This document shows positions 28,878 through 41,482 of a stretch of 64,000 bases of DNA, one piece after another. Position 1 is the stretch's first letter. Every line of letters starts with the position of its first letter. Position numbers and translations under genes: made by a program. Under the pieces are notes generated by a model that saw only the letters and a program-made list of their open reading frames with translations, ran no database searches and was not told the origin of the DNA. Location of the stretch: NCBI RefSeq assembly GCF_030272615.1, contig NC_081411.1, positions 182,612,977-182,676,976 of the forward strand. Direction: 5' to 3'. The DNA comes from Cryptomeria japonica. Lineage: Eukaryota; Streptophyta; Pinopsida; Cupressales; Cupressaceae.

Positions 28878-31041
28878 TGGTGCAGGAGCACCTAATTGAG
28901 TCAAAAACTCCATTTTTGGGTATTTCATGCTTATATGTTTGTAAAGTCTTGTGTTAGGTTTTTTTTGTTGTTTTAGATTTTTTTGAGTCATTTCTAGTTG
29001 TTTTGATCTCATTTTGGGCTTGAGAGATCAAATCTTGCATTTCAAGGCTTGAGTTGACAATTTTTGGCCAAAATATGAAAAATGGCCAAAAAGGTCTCCT
29101 AGTGGCTTCAAGAGAATTTAAACATGTTTTTTTAGTGTTTATAAACATTTCTAAGTTTTTTAGGCAAGTTGATGAGGTTAGATTGTGAAAAATGCATCTT
29201 GGAGCAAGAAAAGTTGTCATTTGGCTTAAGAAACTTTTCAAAATTGTCATTTTCTTGCAAAATGTAATTATTGAAGCCTCTTGTCCATACAAGGGTGTGG
29301 AAAAAAACTTGAGAAAATATATAAGGCCTCCCTTTTCCTTGTAAATGGTTTTTGATTGTATTTACAAGTGGAACTTAATAGAAATCAAGAGTTTTTTGGC
29401 TTTTATGACTATTTTTCTTCCTTTTTGAGGGGCAGTCCATACTGTAGCTATAGAATCCATACTGTACCTTTTTGGAAGTTGAGATGTTGATGTAAAAAAT
29501 CTTCCTATGCAATTATTTCATTGTTTTTTCATTTGCAAGGAGTTTGTACAAAAATAATTGAAAACTAGGTATCTGTTGCCTTGCCAAGGGTTTGGGGTTG
29601 TAAAATGTGTCAACTTGGTTGATCCAGGTCTGGGATCCCTCCAATAGATTCTACCAAGTTTATCCTTGTGTATATAATGTACATTACTTTCTTTTTGTGT
29701 CAGAAGAATGGTTTGAAGATGCATTTCGGTGTGAACTAGGCAAGTTGGAGCAACTAGGCTAGTTCATCTTTCAAAACTCAAGGTTGTCATCCAAAAGCAA
29801 TTTGGAATGAGAAAATCAATGAGGTAGTAAAATGGAAGTTTGGACAAAGAGTTGATCATCACCTTGGTTGGTTGTCTTAAGCTTTTTTTGTTAAACATTT
29901 CTATTTTTGTAAGCAAACAGTGTGCTCACTTTTTTTGTAAATGACAATTTGTACATGCTTGTTGGGATGCTTCTAAAAGCATTAACCATGCCTTGTATCT
30001 TGAAGGAAATGTAATAGGAGAAGTGAAAAATGTTTAAAGACCTCACAGAGGTACTTCCATTTCCAAAACTTTTCATTATTGTAGGGTCCAAAGGGAAAAT
30101 GCTGCTGACTGGTAAAAGGCAGAGAAAAGGGGCAGTGACAGTGACAGTTTGTTGTTTTACCACTTGCTTGCGAAGTGTTTGACATATTTCTTATAAGGAA
30201 AAGGAAGGGGAAGGTTCTTAAGGATGTGGAAGAGGTTCCAAACTTGGGAGGAGGCTTGAAGGGTGGTGTGGGAGAGATTTCCAAACATTGCATTCTCTAA
30301 ACCCTACAAAACCCTCCATTTATGCCATTAAATGTGGACAGTCTGAAAAATGCACTAACAGTGGGATAAACCCCAAAAATCCTTGAGCATACACTCCTAC
30401 AACAATATACCTAACTTTATTTTTGGTTAAAAATTCCGTCGTTGACTGGAGGGAACAAAACTAGACCAATTAGGCCTCCACGGGCTAGTAGCCCTGCTGC
30501 ATAACACACAACTTTGACAGTTTTTGGAAATTTCATGTACCCGGTAGAAGATGAAACTTGGTAACTCATGAAATGTGATGGAAACAGTCCAAGAAATCCA
30601 TGAATTGTATTTTGGGACTTCTAGATAGTGTGCAGTCCCATTTGGGGTAGTTGAGCCTTATTAATGAGTTTGAGTAAGTTGAGGGTTATAGGTCTAAAAT
30701 AAGAAGATGAGCATTCCATGAAGAACTTTATCTTGCTGCCCCTGCATTTCCATGTGGAAAACCCATAGTACACATTGAAACTAAAGGTTGAAGGCCCAAA
30801 GAGCCAAGCATGAGCTAGTATAGGTGGAAGGGTTAAGTACTTTGAGTAGATTTGGAGCATGGAAGTAAGCCATCACCAAAAAGGGAGTTTGCTAGGCAAG
30901 TAGACCATGGAATCCTTGGCATTACAATAGCAAGATAGGTTGAGTAAACATACACATCAGATCCTACAAGGTTTTGGTTAATACATTGACCCTATTGAGC
31001 AAGTTAGCCTTGTGAGCACTTTCCTACCAAGCTCCCTATCA
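28878..31041 (+). repeat. 3' LTR of the chromovirus, with polypurine tract before it
   Basis: The purine-rich TTTTTGGGGGAGTA (28,864-28,877) precedes TGGTGCAGGAGCACC. The LTR ends CTCCCTATCA at 31,041. See the 5' LTR for the identity pattern. Confidence 0.92.
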
Positions 31042-31046
31042 GACAC

Positions 31047-32030
31047 CTTCTTTGATATTATTGGACATGTTTAATGACATTATGAGATCTCCTTTGTCAT
31101 TTAAATAATTTATTTTTATCTAGAATTTCTATTTTAGTTATTTTATATTTTTTGTGTAGCTATATTTTATAATATTTAATACTCAAAACAATGCATATAA
31201 TATTTAATGTTTCTCTGTGGAAAATTTTGTTGTCTATTTGTATAGGATACTAGTGCATCATGCTATCATTCATGAGTCACAAGTTCATGTTAGACAGAGA
31301 GATTTTCAAGCTTCCTAGGAGACCACTTTGGTCTGTACTTTCAGTAAAGAGAATATATAACTTTTGAGCTTCATTAAAATACACATTTAATTAACTACTA
31401 CATAAACGTGAAAGTAATACTAAATTGAAGTCTTACTTGTGTGGATGATTGAAACTTGAATACTTGAAGGGTTTGATTATTCTTTGTAGCAATTCAAATT
31501 TCATACTCTACAAAAAATATATAGAGGAGCAAGAGAAATTGAGAGAGGATACAAGTGTAGTAGAGATATATAAAAAGAGGGAGGGACAACCAGAGAGAAA
31601 GATAAAAATAGAAAGAGGGATATGTGTGTGTACATACATATATTATAATAGAAAGATGGGGAAACAAGATTCAAATAGAGATAAAAAGATAGGGATGGGC
31701 AAGAGACCTAATGAGGAAGATGGAGATATAATGTAATACATTATATAATATTAATTATAATAATATTATGTAACACATTATATTAGTGTTATAATATTTA
31801 ATATAATAGTAAAATCATTAATTTAATATATTGTATAAAATATTTTAATTATCAAACATTACAATATGATTAAATTATATCCTATATATGGTGTTCTAAT
31901 ATTTAATGTAATACTATAGCTATTACTAAAATATTATATATGATATTTTAATAATAATGTAATGTAATAACTATGATAATATTTATTAATTAAACTAATA
32001 TATTAAAATATTAAATTAATTATGATGAAG
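31047..32030. other. AT-rich spacer, no gene recognised
   Basis: Contains a purine-rich stretch (31,510-31,730) that makes a chance open frame, and an AT-rich TAATATTA-type run (31,725-32,010). Confidence 0.5.
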
Positions 32031-32221
32031 GGAAGGAGAGAAATGGCGACATTGGAAGGCAGCTGGATCTATAGTGGCGATAGGAGCTAGTCTATGTGTG
32101 AAGTTCTAGTGCTCAGGCGACAAAGGTTGGTTCATGGAGCGATGAAGTGGATATTTCCTTTCCCATTGAAACAGGTTGATTGCAATCAGCTCAGAAACTG
32201 GTTAATGCTGGGAAAGAAGAC

Positions 32222-33838
32222 ATGTTCCAAGGTAACAGATATTCTAGACCACAGATGAACTTTGGAAATCCGTATTCAAGTGGTAACTAGTGCCCTATTG
32301 ACCCACATAAATGGACCGAAAATGGTTTTATTTGGAATAACAAAGGCTAGTTTCATAAATCTAAGCATCCTGCTTCTAAGGCCCCCCAAAACTGGTATCC
32401 ATCACCTGAATCTAGCATCCCCGGTGTGGAAATTGAGAGAGGATATCCTCATTTTGAACCTACTCTGTTCCCTCCAAAAGCTCATGGTAATTTCCAAATG
32501 CTAAATGGGCACTTCGAGAAAGATAACTCAAGGGTGGACCATGCCAGGTCTTGGAGATCCAACTTTCATCCTAAAATTTAGAACCCTTGGTCAAACCGAG
32601 AGAGCTACCCTGACTTCTGAATATAGACCTTCTTTCCTCAACGACCCCGTCATCCTAAACTGGTAAGAAAAACCTCAAGACCTACCACCTTTTTGGATGA
32701 AAATAAAATTAATTCTACTAGGTCGAGTTTGCTTGAGTTTTGCCTTTTCATCAAGTGGGGTGGTGGAAAACGGGTTAAGGGAATCTATGAATCCTTGTGT
32801 AGAGCACAATGGAGAAATGATATTAACAGTAGTATTCTCCCAAATGATTTCTATATGATTGGATTTATGAGCAATGAGGAGAAATGGCAAGCTAAAAACA
32901 AAGGTTTATATATCTTGGAGGGCATTGAAGTTCACATCATTGATTGGCAGCCCAATTTCAATCCCCGAACGCATGTATTACCAGACAACAAGGTATGGAT
33001 AAGATTGTACAACTGTCCCTCAGATTATTGGCACATTGATGTCATTAGGGATATATGCAAAAACCTTGGCACCTTTCTATCTGTTGATGACAATTTGGAG
33101 GATAAAGTATGGGGAAGCTTCCTCAGAATTTGCATTAGCACAGATCAAATAACCAAGATCCCCGATGAAGTCAAAATTATTGGTGCTAGGAAGATGTGGA
33201 TCCAAAAGATTGATAGAAAAGATCAGTTGTATATTTGTCATAAATTCTTCTCCTTGGATCATACCGGTATTAGTTGTGATGTTTCGGCTTTGATACAATG
33301 AAGTTATTCCTGTATGCAATTTCCTATTGAAGAAAAGATGCAACTGGAACCTCCTAGCTAGACTGATACTGGAGAAGATTTTTGCAATAAAACTCATGAT
33401 AATGAGAATGTTCCGTTGATAGAGGCAACTCCTTTGAACATATCTCTCCCCTCCTCTAGACAAATCGAGAGCCAACAAGATCTTCTCATGCTTCTGGAAA
33501 AGACTAAAACTTTACAGGTGGATATTGAATCCAAATTAGTGGATTCACTTCCACCCTCTCCTCTTGTGCCTAGGAATCAACTGGTAATTGAAGATTGCAA
33601 TTTTCACACTTAGGGTATGGAGGCTAGTACTCTAGGGGAGATGGGAGGGAATATTTTCTCCTTGATAGGTATTGAATTGGAAGATGGTAAAATTGAACCT
33701 TCCTCCTTAGAGGGTGATGAAGACTTTGAACCTGACTCTGAGCTTATCTTGGAGGTTACTAGAAAAGGTTTTGGGAAGTCGGATTCAATTATTGACAAAC
33801 CAAATTTTAAGCCAAAAGGTGTGTGGGGGTGCAAATAA
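32222..33838 (+). pseudogene. LINE ORF1 (DUF4283 nucleic-acid-binding protein)
   Basis: One frame from ATG at 32,222 to TAA at 33,838 with several stops. An Asn/Pro-rich N-terminus is followed by a DUF4283-like block (GLYILEGIEVHIIDWQPNF, NKVWIRLYNCP, WHIDVIRDICKNLGTFLSVD), then a short linker YICHKFFSLDHTGISC where plant relatives carry a zinc knuckle; only part of the cysteine pattern remains. The C-terminal half is acidic and not conserved. ORF1 proteins bind the element RNA (family knowledge). Confidence 0.8.
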
Positions 33839-36800
33839 TTTTTTTTATGCTAGTAGTGGCTGGTGCTACTAGTGGCCAAACCAAACTTAATTTAGGGAAG
33901 GGAAATGGTCTTCCCCAGGAGCAATGAAAATATTATCTTGGAATGTCAGGGGCATCAATGCCCTTGACAAATGGCACTTGATTAAGTGCCAAATTGATGA
34001 CACCAAAGGAGATATTTGGCTACTACAAGAAACTAAGTGGAGTAAGGTTGAGACTGATGTTAAAATGAGAGTTTGGAAACAATAGAATGGGTTGTTTAGG
34101 AAATCAGATGGAGCCTCTGGTGGCTTGGGAATCATTTGGAATCCCATGATTGTTAGGATCTCTCTTGTTGACGAAGATAAGTATTGGTAACATTGCCTGG
34201 TAACTATTCTTGGTCCAAATGAGAGTTTCAATCTTTTCAATGTGTACAGACCATTTTTCTGCTGGTGATAAACGTGCTCTCTAGGATCTCTTAACCATCA
34301 GACTGAACAGTATTACCGATGGTAGTTGTGTGGTAGCTGGGGACTTCAATGCAATCCTTTTCAACACTGAGAAATGTGGGGGTATTCAGAGGACCGGTAC
34401 GTCCCAGAAGGACTTTTTGGAATTTGTTAAGAAGAATCACCTTCTAGACATTATTCCTAAAAATGGATTTTTTACATGGACGAACAAGAGAGTGGGTTTT
34501 ACTAATATTGCTAAATGGTTTGACCGGTTTCTTGTAACTAGTGAGTGGCTAGGACAAAATATAGCTTTAGATTCATTGATTCTCTCACTTATCGAATCAA
34601 AACATTACCCGATCTGTCTTGAGGTCGCTATGGGACAAGCATAGGGAGGTACTCCTTTCCATTTTGAGAAAATGTGGTTTAGAGTGCCTGAGCTATTTGA
34701 TCTTATATTTGTTTGGTGGAATGAACTGGCTCTTGGGAACCATTCGAGATTATTCTTTCTCAATAAGAAGCTCAAGTATATTAAGGTTAAGATCAAAGAA
34801 TGGAATAGGAGCCAATTCAAGAATATTCATATGGAGAAATTAAGAATTAAGGTTGAGCTGGAAGAAATAACCAACTTTGTTATTACTCCAGGAATGAATG
34901 AGGATTTATTTATCAAAGAAAATACTCTCAAATTTGATCTAATGAAATTCTTTGGTGTGAGGAAATCCATTAGCATCAAAAATCAAGGGAGTTATGGCTA
35001 AAGGAAGGTGACAAAAACACCAAATTCTTCCACCAGTCGGCCATTGCCATTCGAAATAGAAACAAAATATTGGAGATTATGAGACCGGATGGAGTAACTG
35101 TCAAGAACTATGAGGACATTGTGCAAGAAGCTATAAGATTCTTTGATTCCTTGTTGAATGGTGATCACCAGATCGATCATGAAGCAAGAGCCAAAATTCT
35201 TAACTTAATCCCATCCATAATATTTGATAGTCAAAATACAACTCTCTGTACTCCTATTTCAATTGATGAAGTAAGGAAAACTACTTTTCAGCTGAAACCT
35301 AATAAGATTCCTGGCTCTGATGGCTTCCTTGCTTCTTTTTTCCATCATTTCTGGGATATCATCGCTTGAGAGCTACATCTTGCCGCAGAAGAATCAAGAA
35401 AGAAAATGACTATGTTAGGTGCTATTAATCACATCTTTTTGTCACTAATCCCGAAGAGGCATAACCCTCAATAGAAGAATGATTTTAGGCCCATTGGTCT
35501 ATGCAACATGGTATATAAGATTTTAACAAAGATCATAGCCAACATATTGAAGCCCCTCCTTAAACACATCATATCAAATGAACAAAGTGGTTTTTCCCCT
35601 GGAAGATCCATTGTGGAAAGAATTATCATTGCTCATGAAATGCTTCACATGGCCAGGAAAACCAAGGATTCCTGTATGATTTTAAAACTGGACATTCTAA
35701 AAGCTTATGATATGGTGGACAGGGATTTCTTATTTGATGTCCTTAATAAATTTTCCTTTTGCAAGGAATGGACCACATGGGTCATGAGTTGTCTATCCTC
35801 AGCCAAATTCTCTATTTTGGTTAACTGCTCATATCATGGATTCTTTTCCTCAACAAGAGGAATTCAACAAGGTGATCCAATATCACCATTTCTATTTATC
35901 ATAATGGTTGAAGCCTTAGGTTGATAAATTAGAGCTCTTTAGCTAGATGATCGTTGGCTTGGAGTCAATGTGGCAATAGGGGTTGAAAAAATGACTCATT
36001 TGCAGTTTACCGATGATACCATTCTATTTGGTCTGACTTCCAGAAGGGAGGCAAGAAAAATTAAGTCATGTCTCGATGATTACTATATGGCTTCTAGGCA
36101 AAAAATCAATTGGCACAAATTTGAAGTGTTTTTTGTCAATACTTCGATTAACTTGCTAGGTGTATTATCAAGGATTCTTAATCTTAGAGTTGTAAACTTC
36201 CCAGGGAAATTTCTTGGAACTCCCCTCTTCATTGGCAGTAACAAAACTCACTATTGGAAGAATCTTATTGATAAGTGCAAATCCAAGCTTGCAATTTGGA
36301 AAGGCAAGTGGTTATGCTCTGCTGGTAAACTCACTATGATTAAATCAGTCCTTTCTGCACTACCGGTTTTTTCCATGGCTTGCCTAAGATTACCAATGGC
36401 AATTGAAGATGAATTGATCTCTCTAATGAGAAAGTTCCTTTGGAATGGTTCAGATGACAAAGAGAAATTTCATTTGGTAGCCTAAAAAAATATCTGCCAA
36501 CTAAAAATGGTAGGGGGTTCTGGCATTCACCAAATATCGATTATGAATTTAGCTATGGGTGCAAAATTGGTTTGGAAAATTTACAGTAGTGGTAGGAAGC
36601 AAAAATGGGTAAGGCTTATGAAATATAATTATCTGGACTCCCTGGAGCCAAAAAGGATTCTCACTATAAACAAACCCCCTAGAGGCTGGGACATCTGGAA
36701 TTTTACTGTGGATAGCAAGGAGATTATAAGTGATCATGTTACCTGGGATGTCAGGAATGGTAGGGATGCCTCCTTTTGGATTGAATCTTAGGCTGGTGAA

Positions 36801-37224
36801 GATGCCTTATGTCTCAATCCTTCACTGCAACCTATTATGGTACAAAACTGTCGCCTTTGGGGGCATAATATCTATAATTATGGTTATCCTATCCAAGAAA
36901 ATGGTATTACTAAGTGGAAATGGAACTCCTTGGATCCCTTGGACTTGGATCAGCATCAGAAAGACTTGTTTGCCAACATTCTCAGCAAAAGGATTATTTT
37001 CCCTTCCCCTGAAAAGAATATTACTAGGTGGTGTGGTTCCTCTGATGATAAATATAAAGTATGTTTTGGTTACAAATTGAAAGAAGTAGCCATAGAAAAA
37101 AAAGATTCGCCTGTTAATCTTTTTTGGCATCGACACCTCCTTCCCAAAGTAGGCTCTTTTGCCTAGTTGGCTTGTCAAAAAAAGATCTTAACTAAAGAAA
37201 GGTTATGTTCAATGGTTATGAATG

Positions 37225-37721
37225 TGTGAGACATGGACCAGCTCTGATACCATGTGAGATTTTGCGAAGATCAAGAGGCAATGGAAAGCACAAATAAGAG
37301 AGAACAAAATATTGATAGGAATAAACTGTATTCTATCAAGATGAAAAATATGATCAACTGGATCATTAATCGTTTCGTTTACATACAATGAATATGAACC
37401 TGCTTATATAGGCAAGGCTATATGGATATGTGAGCATGCAAACATGACATGTGGCTCAATAAGAAACAAGGGTAGGTAGGAAATAAGTGTGGGTAGGTAG
37501 GAGAAACAATATAATATTCCACATGAGGTGGATCACCCAATGAATGTGGAGTGTAACAACAAGATCAACACCATAAAAGGTGGAAATTCTCCTACGCACA
37601 CTATCCCAATGTGGCACAAACACCCAAGTGTCTCATACCCAAACTACTATGTAATGCATTTCCTAAGTAAACTTAAGTAAGGTGTAATAATATCCAAGAT
37701 GAATAATTATTTACACCAACA
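37225..37721 (-). repeat. 3' LTR of the non-autonomous copia element
   Basis: On the minus strand it starts TGTTGGTGTAAATAATTA directly after the purine tract AAGCGGGGG and ends CTCACA. About 14 differences from the 5' LTR over 497 bp, so the insertion is moderately old. Confidence 0.9.
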
Positions 37722-37808
37722 CCCCCGCTTAAGTACAACTTAGGGGAATGCACTTAAGTCTACAATGCAACTAAGCAATGCAAGATGGGTCCCGGCTACG
37801 AGGCCATG

Positions 37809-40154
37809 TTAGGTACCCATGTACAAATGCAAATGCATGAAAACCAATGCAAGGAAATCTCTCACAAAGCAAGGAAAGAGAGAAAAACCCAATGGGAAAA
37901 AACCCTCCCCCAAAAGAGAGATGAAAACTAGATACAAAGAACTCTCATAGAAGTATGTGAAGGACAAAACCCCATGTGAGGAAAAAGTCCCCCCCATATG
38001 AGAGAAGACTTGGAAGCCCCCCCTCAATCTGGAATCTGCACCAATGATAGAAGCTCGAAGATGAATGAAGAAACTGCTCCATGAACATCGAACAACATTC
38101 CTCCCCTTAGGAAGAAACAAAACCAAAGGTGTATCCATGAAGTCTCCCCAACCATGAAAGGAAGATGGAGAAAAAATACTCATGATGAAAGGAATCTCTG
38201 AAAAGTGCTCAAGTGTCCCCATGTCGATGCCGAAAAGTACCCCCTCCAAAGGTGGTAAACTGTACCACACTACTGAAAAAGGCACTCTAAGATGTAGTGG
38301 AGATGAATATAGAACAATGTCCAAAGACTCATATGTCTCCTCAAAAGATAAAGAGACCTCCTCCAAGTGTTGTACAAAAGTATCCACAATCATGTCAACC
38401 TCTAAAGATTGATCATGTAGAGAATGCATAAGAGGGTCAGAGTGATCCCTCGCAACAATCAAAGAAGGATCATGTTCATAAAAGAGAAGATGAATATCAT
38501 CAATGGTATCTCGCAAATCTACAATGTAGGAGTCCACAAACAAACCTGCAATGTCTATCAAGTAGGCATCCCAATCAACTGAAACTGGAAGACATGAAAT
38601 ATCCTACTGCACTGAATCACAAGAAGGCAAAACTGTTGCACTAGCTGCATCATCAGGTGTAATAGATGGTGTGATATCAATAGAAGGAGATGAAATGCAA
38701 GGCTCAAGAATGGGGTCACATGTGAGAATCCCCAAGTTCAAATGCCCAAAGTTCTCCTCAAAATCTAAATCATCAACATATGAAGAATCAACCTCATCGA
38801 TAGGACCAAAATGTGAAAAAGAGTACAACCAAGATGCATGATCAACCACCCTAGTCACAATGATAGCTCCACTCTCCAAGTTTCTAATGATAACTAAATC
38901 AGGTGTGAACTCCACAGTTTTCCTAATTGCCCCATGTGTGATTTGATAGATGGAAAGAAGATTATTTGTCAAGTGGGGTACACACAACACATCATTGAAG
39001 GAGTTATCCCCAATGGCAATAGATCCTTTCCTAATCACATCCATGTATGTATGATTTCCCATCAAAATTTGTGGCATGTGGAAAGGCTCAAACGTAGAAA
39101 ACATAGATTGTGAAGATGCCATATGATGAGAAGCCCCTGAATCTAGAAGCCATCTCCCTAAATCATGACTTGAAGTAGCACAAAGAGCTTGTCCCTTTCC
39201 TTTATCTATCCCAAAAGAGTGATGCTTTCCTTTATCCTTGGAAGAAGAAGTTGATGTAGACATTCTAGAAGGTAGGTTGATTATGTTCTTCTCAAGAAGA
39301 TTCTTCAACTCATCAATATCTTTCTTATAACAATGATGTTCATCATGTCTAGACTTCTTGCAATATCCACAAAACAAATTGTCCTTATATGATTTCCTCT
39401 TAGGTGAGAATGGTGAATCACCTTGTTGTGGAGAGGAAGATTGTGCTCCATCTTGTTGTGGTTTAGACTTAGGTTGCTTTTGATTCTTGCCTTTTCCTTG
39501 ATTACTTTGATTCCCTTTGTTAGCCACCAAAGCTTGTGACTTTCAAGATTTGAGAATCCCGATTGTGGTCAACTTAGATTTCTCAAGTATCAACATCTCC
39601 GTGAATGAATCAAATGAGGGAGAAGTGTATGAGGAACCTTGAGCTAACCTATGGGTGTGAAAGCTAGATACAAAGGCTGCATACTCTGAAGGAAGCTTGT
39701 CCAACAAGTTATAAACCAATTGAGAATCCTTTTTGTCAATTCCATAATCCTTTAGCTTTGCTCTTAGCTCAGTTGCTTTTGTGACATAATCTTGGATTGT
39801 ATCAAAATCCTTAGGATCCAAAGTTGTGAGTTCACTATCAAGCTTGTAGCCCTTAATCTCATCAACTTGACCATACAATTTCTTAAAAATATCCCAAGCC
39901 TCTTTAATTGTTGTACACTTATCAATGTGAAAAATGAGGTCATCTAATACATACTTTCTAAGAGTTCCAAGTAACATAGCATTCTTAGTAAGCCATTCAA
40001 TTTGAGCATTAGGATCAAACTTAGGATCAGGTGGTGCTATAATAGTTTCATTTACATAATAAATGAGTCCTTTTTCCATTAGTTTACTCCATGTCTTAAT
40101 TTTCCATGATGCATAATTATGAGGAGTTAAAAGTGGAAATTTAGGAGAACCCAT
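37809..40154 (-). pseudogene. gag-protease polyprotein with a long unrecognised C-terminal region
   Basis: One frame of 782 codons from ATG at 40,154 (MGSPKFPLLTPHNYASWK) to 37,809, broken by only two stops: TGA at 39,543 and TAG at 38,604. Order: copia gag (NYASWKIKTWSKLMEKGL, KEAWDIFKKLYG, YNLLDKLPSEYAAFV), zinc knuckle CGYCKKSRHDEHHC, Ser/Lys linker, protease RWLLDSGASHHMAS and SIAIGDNSFNDVLCVPHLTN. The part after the protease (about 350 codons) starts acidic (DEVDSSYVDDLDFEENFG, VDSYIVDLRDTIDDIHLLFY) and ends Phe/Ser-rich next to the purine tract; I do not recognise it. No integrase HHCC or DDE and no RT motif appears. The last 150 residues may be untranslated-region sequence that happens to be open. 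Confidence 0.85.
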
Positions 40155-40972
40155 AGCACCAAAATGAAAAAACACAAGACAGAGAGAGGCACAATCCCAC
40201 AAGACACCCCCCCAAAATACTCAATCAAGAAATCCCCCCAAAATGGTGATTTTGGCACTTTATACTTAGTGCGTATACAATGGGCCACTTTTAAAACAAA
40301 GAAAAGTGGACTTCTAATTTCAATTTACAACTTCTCAAAATGAGATCTAAGAGACTTCAACAAATACTGCTAGTGATCTAAACTGAGATCCAAGCAAAAT
40401 ACAAGTACCAAATATGCCAAAAATGGCCAAATACTGAAAGTACAATTTCTACTTAAAATCACTGCAAACAGATGGAAGATTATGAAAGTAGATGAAAAAA
40501 TATGCACTTTCAAAAAAACGGCACCTAAAAAGAAGTCTATATGAGCCGAAATGAAGCCTCCAAATTTTTAAAAATCGAGATTTTACAATTTCTGAAAAAC
40601 TTGTATCCAAAAATCATAAAACTCCTGCACCACTGTACAAATCATAAAATTCTACCCCAAAACAAAAAAAATTGCTTGAAAAAATGAGTTCAGATGAGTG
40701 AGGTATCGCTATTTGAAAAATGCCTGCAAAATTATAATTTCTGGAAAATTTCCGCCTCAACATCAAACTTCAAATGCCTCTAGATTTGGCCTCTGAAGTC
40801 CGATTTGGATGAAACAAAAGGCAAAACTAACTTTCTTGGACCTCCTCAATCCAATGATGACCTCAGATTTGACCCATCAAGCTTCAATAAAAACCTGCAA
40901 TAGAAAACTCCAAAATAGACAACCCCAAATAGCATCAATTCCTCTCAATTAGAAAACCAATGACACTCTAAT

Positions 40973-40985
40973 GGCTCTGATACCA
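40973..40985 (-). other. Primer-binding site (tRNA-Met)
   Basis: On the minus strand TGGTATCAGAGCC, the standard plant tRNA-Met complement, begins directly after the LTR. A second copy of most of this string (CTCTGATACCATGTGAGA on +) lies inside each LTR near 37,243 and 41,005. Confidence 0.85.
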
Positions 40986-41482
40986 TGTGATACATGGACC
41001 AGCTCTGATACCATGTGAGATTTTTCCAAGATCAAGAGGCAATGGAAAGCACAAATAAGAGAGAACAAAATATTGATAGGAAAAAACTATATTCTATCAA
41101 GATGAAAAATATGATCAACTGGATCATTAATCGATTCGTTTACATACAATGAATATGATCCTGCTTATATAGGAAAGGCTATATGGATATGTGAGCATGC
41201 AAACATGACATGTGGCTCAATAAGAAACAAGGGTAGGTAGGAAATAGGTGTGGGTAGGTAGGAGAAATAATATAATATTTCACATGAGGTGGATCACCCA
41301 CTGAATGTGGAGTGTAACAACAAGATCAACACCATAAAAGGTGGAAATTCTCCTACACACACTATCCCAATGTGGCACAAACACCCAAGTGTCTCATACC
41401 CAAACTACTATGTAATGCATTTCCTAAGTAAACTTAAGTAAGGTGTAATAATATCCAAGATGAATAATTATTTACACCAACA
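40986..41482 (-). repeat. 5' LTR of the non-autonomous copia element
   Basis: Same length as the 3' LTR (497 bp). Its end abuts the primer-binding site exactly. Confidence 0.92.

Larger units (their letters stand above)
22051..31041 (+). mobile_element. Complete chromovirus-type Ty3/gypsy element, inactive
   Basis: An 8,991-bp element with LTRs of 2,163 bp (22,051-24,213) and 2,164 bp (28,878-31,041), both TGGTG...CTATCA. It is flanked by GACGC (22,046-22,050) and GACAC (31,042-31,046), a 5-bp target duplication with one mismatch. Order: LTR, PBS, gag, protease, RT, RNase H, integrase, chromodomain, purine tract, LTR, the order of Ty3/gypsy chromoviruses. The long LTRs point to a Tekay/Del-like lineage (inference). 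All coding sequence from 24,266 to 28,855 lies in one frame and is interrupted by about twelve stop codons and no frameshift that I can see. Confidence 0.93.
37225..41482 (-). mobile_element. Non-autonomous copia element with gag-protease only (TR-GAG-like)
   Basis: A 4,258-bp element with two 497-bp LTRs, flanked by GAATG (37,220-37,224) and CAATG (41,483-41,487), a target duplication with one mismatch; removing the element restores the LINE frame. On the minus strand: LTR 41,482-40,986, PBS, gag, zinc knuckle, protease, an unrecognised C-terminal region, purine tract, LTR 37,721-37,225. Integrase, RT and RNase H are absent. It must have used another copia's enzymes. Its 3' end resembles that of the older copia element at 4.0-4.7 kb, a possible relative of the helper. 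Confidence 0.92.

Noticed and set aside
37809..38561. A separate 250-codon gene in the gag-only copia element
   Set aside because: It is in the same frame as gag-protease and separated from it only by one TAG, so it is the tail of the same frame.
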